Assembly (NCBI GenBank): GCA_023388635.1
Contig: JAEWFW010000026.1
Span: forward strand, 1 to 44,225
DNA: 44,225 nucleotides
Origin: Bacillota bacterium
GTDB taxonomy: Bacteria; Bacillota; Bacilli; Desulfuribacillales; Desulfuribacillaceae
Reading direction: 5' to 3'
Position 1 is the stretch's first letter. Each line of letters opens with the position of its first letter. This document shows positions 40,923 through 44,225 of the stretch, in pieces. Under the pieces are notes generated by a model that saw only the letters and a list, made by a program, of their open reading frames with translations, had not been told where the DNA came from and did no database searches. Both the position numbers and the translations under genes were made by a program.

Positions 40923-41663
40923 TTACGGATTTTCAAATCTTTCAACTTCATCCCATTCCACAAGCGATTTCGCAAGAGCTTTACCTATATACTTATTAGA
41001 GAATAAATATATCGCGCCGGTCGATGCTGCCACCTGTTCAATATCAGCACAATCTTCCCGTTGCTGGATCATCTCTAACAGGTCAAGGATCTGCTGGCGA
41101 TTTAGTAAGAACGGCGGTACCGTGAATAGCTTGATTGCTGTAGCTCTTCGATACCTTTGTGTTTGTTCACGAACTGTCTCTACGATCATTCTGATTAGAT
41201 CCTTTTCCTCGACTCGAACCATTAAAGTCGCGTAGTTCGTGTTGATCTTTTCTTCCCAGTAGAAATATCTCGTCTTTGAACCTTCGATCATTTTAATATC
41301 CGCATACTGCTCATCATTCTGAATTTCTTCAAGATACTGCTCTACAGCACCTTCCTCGAATCCAAAGGATTCATCATAAAACTCTTCCTCTTTTGTCAAA
41401 CGGATTTCCGAAGAGTTCTCTTTAATCAATTCGACGATTTGTTCGGCAGGAGATAACTCGACAGGCTCCTCTTCCTCGTCTTCCATTTCTTGCAGATGCG
41501 CCATAATATCTTCAATTGTCAGTTCCCCGTCGTTTTCCTCAAATTCTTCGAATTCTTCCTCGGAAGTTTCCGGATTCATATCCTGCTCTTCCTTCACGCT
41601 TTCCTCAGCATGCACAGTGGATTGATCGACATGTTCTTGGTGATCCATTTTTTTTTCAGCCAT
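40923..41663 (-). CDS. Acidic protein of unknown function between two AOR modules
   Basis: 246 residues, no signal peptide or membrane segment. Residues 1-75 are extremely acidic (long runs of Glu/Asp, for example EEEFEEFEENDGELTIEDI) and probably disordered; 80-246 looks like a folded mixed alpha/beta domain: TRYFYWEEKINTNYATLMVRVEEKDLIRMI, RRATAIKLFTVPPFLLNRQQILDLLEMI, and a conserved-looking C-terminus GAIYLFSNKYIGKALAKSLVEWDEVE. Its place between two YdhV/YdhY-like modules suggests the position of the unknown ydhW gene of the E. coli ydh operon, and I think the C-terminal part resembles that family, but this is not certain. GGAGG lies 10 nt before the ATG; its promoter lies in the adjacent long palindrome. 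Confidence 0.72.
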   Translation of the reverse strand: MAEKKMDHQEHVDQSTVHAEESVKEEQDMNPETSEEEFEEFEENDGELTIEDIMAHLQEMEDEEEEPVELSPAEQIVELIKENSSEIRLTKEEEFYDESFGFEEGAVEQYLEEIQNDEQYADIKMIEGSKTRYFYWEEKINTNYATLMVRVEEKDLIRMIVETVREQTQRYRRATAIKLFTVPPFLLNRQQILDLLEMIQQREDCADIEQVAASTGAIYLFSNKYIGKALAKSLVEWDEVERFENP

Positions 41664-41703
41664 ACGTCATTCGCCTCCGAACTATCTCGTTGATACTAAT
41701 GGT

Positions 41704-41778
41704 ATTGTATCCATAAGCTGTAGAATGCCAAGTCATGCTCCTCTACGGGGTGGGCTAAGAATTCTACAGCTTATGGAT
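41704..41778 (-). promoter_or_regulatory. 18-bp perfect palindrome carrying the promoter of the acidic-protein gene
   Basis: ATCCATAAGCTGTAGAAT (41709-41726) is the exact reverse complement of ATTCTACAGCTTATGGAT (41761-41778), with a 34-nt loop rich in CCTC/GGGG. A minus-strand promoter TTGGCA (41731-41726), 16 nt, TACAAT (41709-41704) overlaps one arm, so the gene at 40923-41663 starts from within it. It could be a small mobile palindromic element or a structural regulatory element. Confidence 0.6.
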
Positions 41779-41789
41779 CATAATTTATA

Positions 41790-41823
41790 AATATCAGGTG
41801 GAGTTAAAACTCCACCTGATATT
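41790..41823 (-). terminator. Strong hairpin after the second AOR gene
   Basis: AATATCAGGTGGAGTT (41790-41805) pairs perfectly over 16 bp with AACTCCACCTGATATT (41808-41823), only two unpaired bases between. Located 27 nt after the second AOR stop. Only a weak T-tract follows, but the stem is unusually strong. Confidence 0.75.
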
Positions 41824-41850
41824 AAACTTTGTTACATTCTTTTTATACTA

Positions 41851-43977
41851 TTAAGGCAATAGATTTAATTTAGCTAATTCGTCTGCTACGTCTTTCAATC
41901 CCAAACGCTCCAATGAAGCTCTTGTTGGCGCACCAGTTTTTTCGTCCCAACCATAACTGCGATACAACATTGTCAGAGCTAACTGCATATCCTCACGGTC
42001 CATGTAAATATTTCCTGGAGTGAACGGCTTCTCCGCTGCACCTTCTGGCGCGAATAACCACTCAGGCATAATATCATGCTCTGTGCGCATATCGATTGTG
42101 TTCATATTTTTGACTGTCAACGCGCGGTGCAATGTCGTAATTCTCTCTCCCGCTAAGTCAAGATCTGCTTCAGTCGTTTCAATACCAGTAGCCAAAGTGA
42201 AGTATTTCGCTTCTACAGCAGTATCTCCTCTGTAGTTGCGGCTCTTCGACGGTGACACTGTCATCGGAGTAGTGTAGTTACACATTGTGATCGAGTCATG
42301 CAACATGTTACGGTCGATTGACCATTTCACGAAGTTAATCTTGCCTTGGTTAATTGGCGTGTAATCATTTGGTGCATCAAGGGCACCAGGTCCCCACATT
42401 TCTTCTGCGATCTCTTGTTGAATCTGGATCGGCAGCTTTGAACCGATAAAGTTCATATGAGAGTGCGATTGCGAGTCGCGGTTCCATTGCGTATTGATCA
42501 ATGCACCAACTTGCGCTCCTGCTTCGTTCGCATGATGCTTAGGATATCCAAGCTTCGACCATACACCTTGACCTTTATCGTTGAGGTATTTTTCACCGAG
42601 ATCCCATTCTTGCCACAACCATGCAGATCCCATACCAATTTTAGAGAATTCACCTTCTTTTAATGCAATGCGGCGGTAGAATTCGATCATCCACTGTGGA
42701 TCTCCCTCTTCTATTAAATGCCATGGAATGCTGTCAAACTCTTCTTTCGGTAAAACTCTTTCGAATACGTTGTTATTGTAGCAATAAGCGAAATCTTTCA
42801 TAGTCAATTGGTAGTTGCTCCATACCCCGTAGTCGTCAGCTAAACGAACACCTAAACATCTGGCAATCAGAGCCATTTCAGTGTTACCTTTTTCAACTCC
42901 GCCTTTACCGTCAGAGTATCCCTTCGGCATTAACTGTCCAGGTGCGAAGTATCCGATACATGTACTGGCTGAATATGGTGCATAACCGTATTGCTCAAGT
43001 TCCGGAACGTACAAGCGGCTTTGGCAACGGATTGGGCATGAATGGCAACCACCCATGGCAATCGTACGCGCTTCTGCCGGTTTTCCAAGGTCGAAGAATC
43101 CTTTTTGCGAACGTAAACCGACTCTGTTTGTTCCGCCTTCTCCTGGAGGGCAGATACCTGTCTCAACCGGTGGTTTTGCAGCTCCCCAGAACAATCCTGT
43201 TTGTGCTGTCCAACGTGAAGTAGTATCGTGGAACTCTGCCCATGGTTGTGGTGTACTTGGTACTACCATTTGGTTGTTGGCACCGATTAAATCGTCTGTG
43301 ATATATTTGTTCAAAGCAACCCATTCTGGTCCTTTGCCATCAGCGATTGGCACTGAACCTGTTCCTTTAATACCGATTGCTTTTAGTTTCTTAGAACCGA
43401 ATATACTTCCGTGTCCTCCGCCTGAGTGGTTCAAGCTGTTAACAAATGATGACATGTAAACAAGGTTTTCTCCTGCTTGACCGATGGCACCGATACAAGC
43501 TTCTGTACCCAATTCTTTCTGCAATTCAAATGTTGTATCGATCGTTCCTTTGCCCCATACGTGAGAAGCGTCTTCGATACTGACTTTGTCTTCGTCGATT
43601 TTTAACCATACAGGCTTATCGGATTTTCCTTCGACGATAATGCCATCCCAGCCGGCGAATTTCATAAGCGGACCAAATTGTCCTCCCATGTGGCTATCGG
43701 AAACTGCAAAGTAAGGGTTTGTAGGAAGCAATGAAGTGATGTTTGTTCTACCACTGCAAAGTGCTCCTGTACCTGTAAGTGGTCCAACACCGATGTAGAT
43801 TTTGTTCGCTTCATCGTGTGGATGTGTGCCTTGTGGAACTTCGTCAAATATAACTTTGTAACCGATTCCTGCGCCACCAATTAAATCTTTATATTTCATT
43901 GTATCGACAGTTGAAATCGCACCAGTAGTCAAGTTGACTCTGAGGATTTTACCTGTCCAACCTGTTATTTTTGCCAT
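41851..43977 (-). CDS. Aldehyde:ferredoxin oxidoreductase-family protein, YdhV-like (copy 2)
   Basis: 708 residues, about three quarters identical to copy 1 by eye, with the same landmarks: MAKITGWTGKILRVNLTTG, GPLTGTGALCSGRTN, SGGGHGSIFGSKKLKAI, GGCHSCPIRCQ and SRNYRGD. The fourth cluster Cys is in SITMCNYTTP. A small insert (SDGKGGVEKGN, near 355) and different residues in the region APSGTSTCISY versus ASTCIGYFAP distinguish the copies; these flank the cofactor and may change the substrate. No signal peptide. GGGAGG lies 7 nt before the ATG. The partial ferredoxin upstream at 44065 is its likely partner. Confidence 0.92.
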   Translation of the reverse strand: MAKITGWTGKILRVNLTTGAISTVDTMKYKDLIGGAGIGYKVIFDEVPQGTHPHDEANKIYIGVGPLTGTGALCSGRTNITSLLPTNPYFAVSDSHMGGQFGPLMKFAGWDGIIVEGKSDKPVWLKIDEDKVSIEDASHVWGKGTIDTTFELQKELGTEACIGAIGQAGENLVYMSSFVNSLNHSGGGHGSIFGSKKLKAIGIKGTGSVPIADGKGPEWVALNKYITDDLIGANNQMVVPSTPQPWAEFHDTTSRWTAQTGLFWGAAKPPVETGICPPGEGGTNRVGLRSQKGFFDLGKPAEARTIAMGGCHSCPIRCQSRLYVPELEQYGYAPYSASTCIGYFAPGQLMPKGYSDGKGGVEKGNTEMALIARCLGVRLADDYGVWSNYQLTMKDFAYCYNNNVFERVLPKEEFDSIPWHLIEEGDPQWMIEFYRRIALKEGEFSKIGMGSAWLWQEWDLGEKYLNDKGQGVWSKLGYPKHHANEAGAQVGALINTQWNRDSQSHSHMNFIGSKLPIQIQQEIAEEMWGPGALDAPNDYTPINQGKINFVKWSIDRNMLHDSITMCNYTTPMTVSPSKSRNYRGDTAVEAKYFTLATGIETTEADLDLAGERITTLHRALTVKNMNTIDMRTEHDIMPEWLFAPEGAAEKPFTPGNIYMDREDMQLALTMLYRSYGWDEKTGAPTRASLERLGLKDVADELAKLNLLP

Positions 43978-44064
43978 TTTGTTATTCCTCCCTTTTCATT
44001 CTGTACCGCTCGTTCGTTCATCTCATTTACGCTAATGAACATTCTATTTTAAACATCCTAATTT

Positions 44065-44225
44065 TTATGCGAAAGAATATCCGTTCTTTTTCATAACTGC
44101 TCTAACGTCTTTCCAAGGGATGACACGCAATGCTCCTGCTACGCAGTGAGTTGCACACATACCACATAGGATACATTTAGTTGATTTGCCCTTTTCCTGG
44201 TCGATTGTCGGCATATGCCATGGAC
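44065..44225 (-). CDS. Second four-cluster ferredoxin, C-terminal end only
   Basis: Only the last 52 residues lie in the window; the gene continues beyond the right edge. It reads PWHMPTIDQEKGKSTKC, CILCGMCATHC, then ALRVIPWKDVRAVMKKNGYSFA, matching the end of the ferredoxin at 39900-40562 (about 65% identity). The stop is TAA at 44065-44067 and the AOR copy 2 starts 87 nt downstream. Whether it carries the same twin-Arg and lipobox signal cannot be seen. Confidence 0.88.
   Translation of the reverse strand, partial: PWHMPTIDQEKGKSTKCILCGMCATHCVAGALRVIPWKDVRAVMKKNGYSFA

Noticed and set aside
37693..43977. Prophage or integrative element carrying the AOR modules
   Set aside because: No integrase, att repeats or tRNA boundary were found, and base use is like the neighbours.
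1..44225. tRNA, rRNA, CRISPR array or T-box
   Set aside because: No cloverleaf, rRNA segment, regular spacer-repeat array or T-box sequence was recognised on either strand.

Overview
The window looks like chromosomal DNA of a spore-forming, low-to-mid GC Bacillota. Evidence seen in sequence: an adjacent gerQ-cwlJ spore-germination pair, an sppA-yteJ type operon, a large S-layer-homology (SLH) surface protein, Bacillus-like ribosome binding sites (AGGAGG) and TTGACA/TATAAT promoters. Menaquinone is apparently made by the futalosine route (mqnB, mqnD). Two aldehyde:ferredoxin oxidoreductase (AOR) modules of the E. coli YdhV/YdhY type with CRP/FNR-like boxes suggest anaerobic or facultative respiration, while Fe-superoxide dismutase, a bacterioferritin-like protein and a PerR-type regulator indicate oxygen exposure. 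I cannot name the genus with confidence; a Desulfuribacillus-like lineage would fit but is only a guess.

Layout. 1-1915: an IS1182-family insertion sequence whose left terminal repeat is exactly base 1, so the window begins at the IS edge. 1944-10728: minus-strand housekeeping and envelope genes (CBS protein, mutY, LysM-M14 peptidase, DUF421 membrane protein, unknown protein, methyltransferase-sppA-RDD operon, cardiolipin synthase, GNAT). 11116-13697: plus-strand amtB-glnK and a ZIP metal transporter. 13899-16085: minus-strand LysM-CAP protein, methyltransferase and a YfbR-like nucleotidase. 16309-19385: sodB, convergent bacterioferritin, and an ECF sigma/anti-sigma pair. 19421-19717: a complete miniature transcription unit for a 36-residue protein with a dyad operator. 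19750-25541: SLH phosphodiester-glycosidase-like protein, hflX, gerQ, cwlJ. 25700-29831: speD of the long E. coli type, patB, a nonsense-interrupted remnant, a catalase homologue lacking its key haem residues, and perR. 30008-32963: mqnD-mqnB-SDR operon and a DUF1624 membrane protein. 33175-37509: three-gene MacB-like ABC system with a CARDB-like partner. 37693-44225: two tandem AOR/four-cluster-ferredoxin modules separated by an acidic protein, the second ferredoxin cut by the window edge.

The points most worth a second look are: (1) the PerR-controlled catalase homologue in which the distal His is replaced by Val, the proximal haem-ligand Tyr by Cys, and the N-terminal arm by a 12-nt tandem repeat; (2) the 36-residue gene with paired LexA-like half-operators around its -10 box; (3) the duplicated YdhV-like AOR modules with a Tat-lipoprotein-like ferredoxin and a signal-less catalytic subunit; (4) nested alternative hairpins in front of the ZIP transporter; (5) direct-repeat arrays before the ABC operon.
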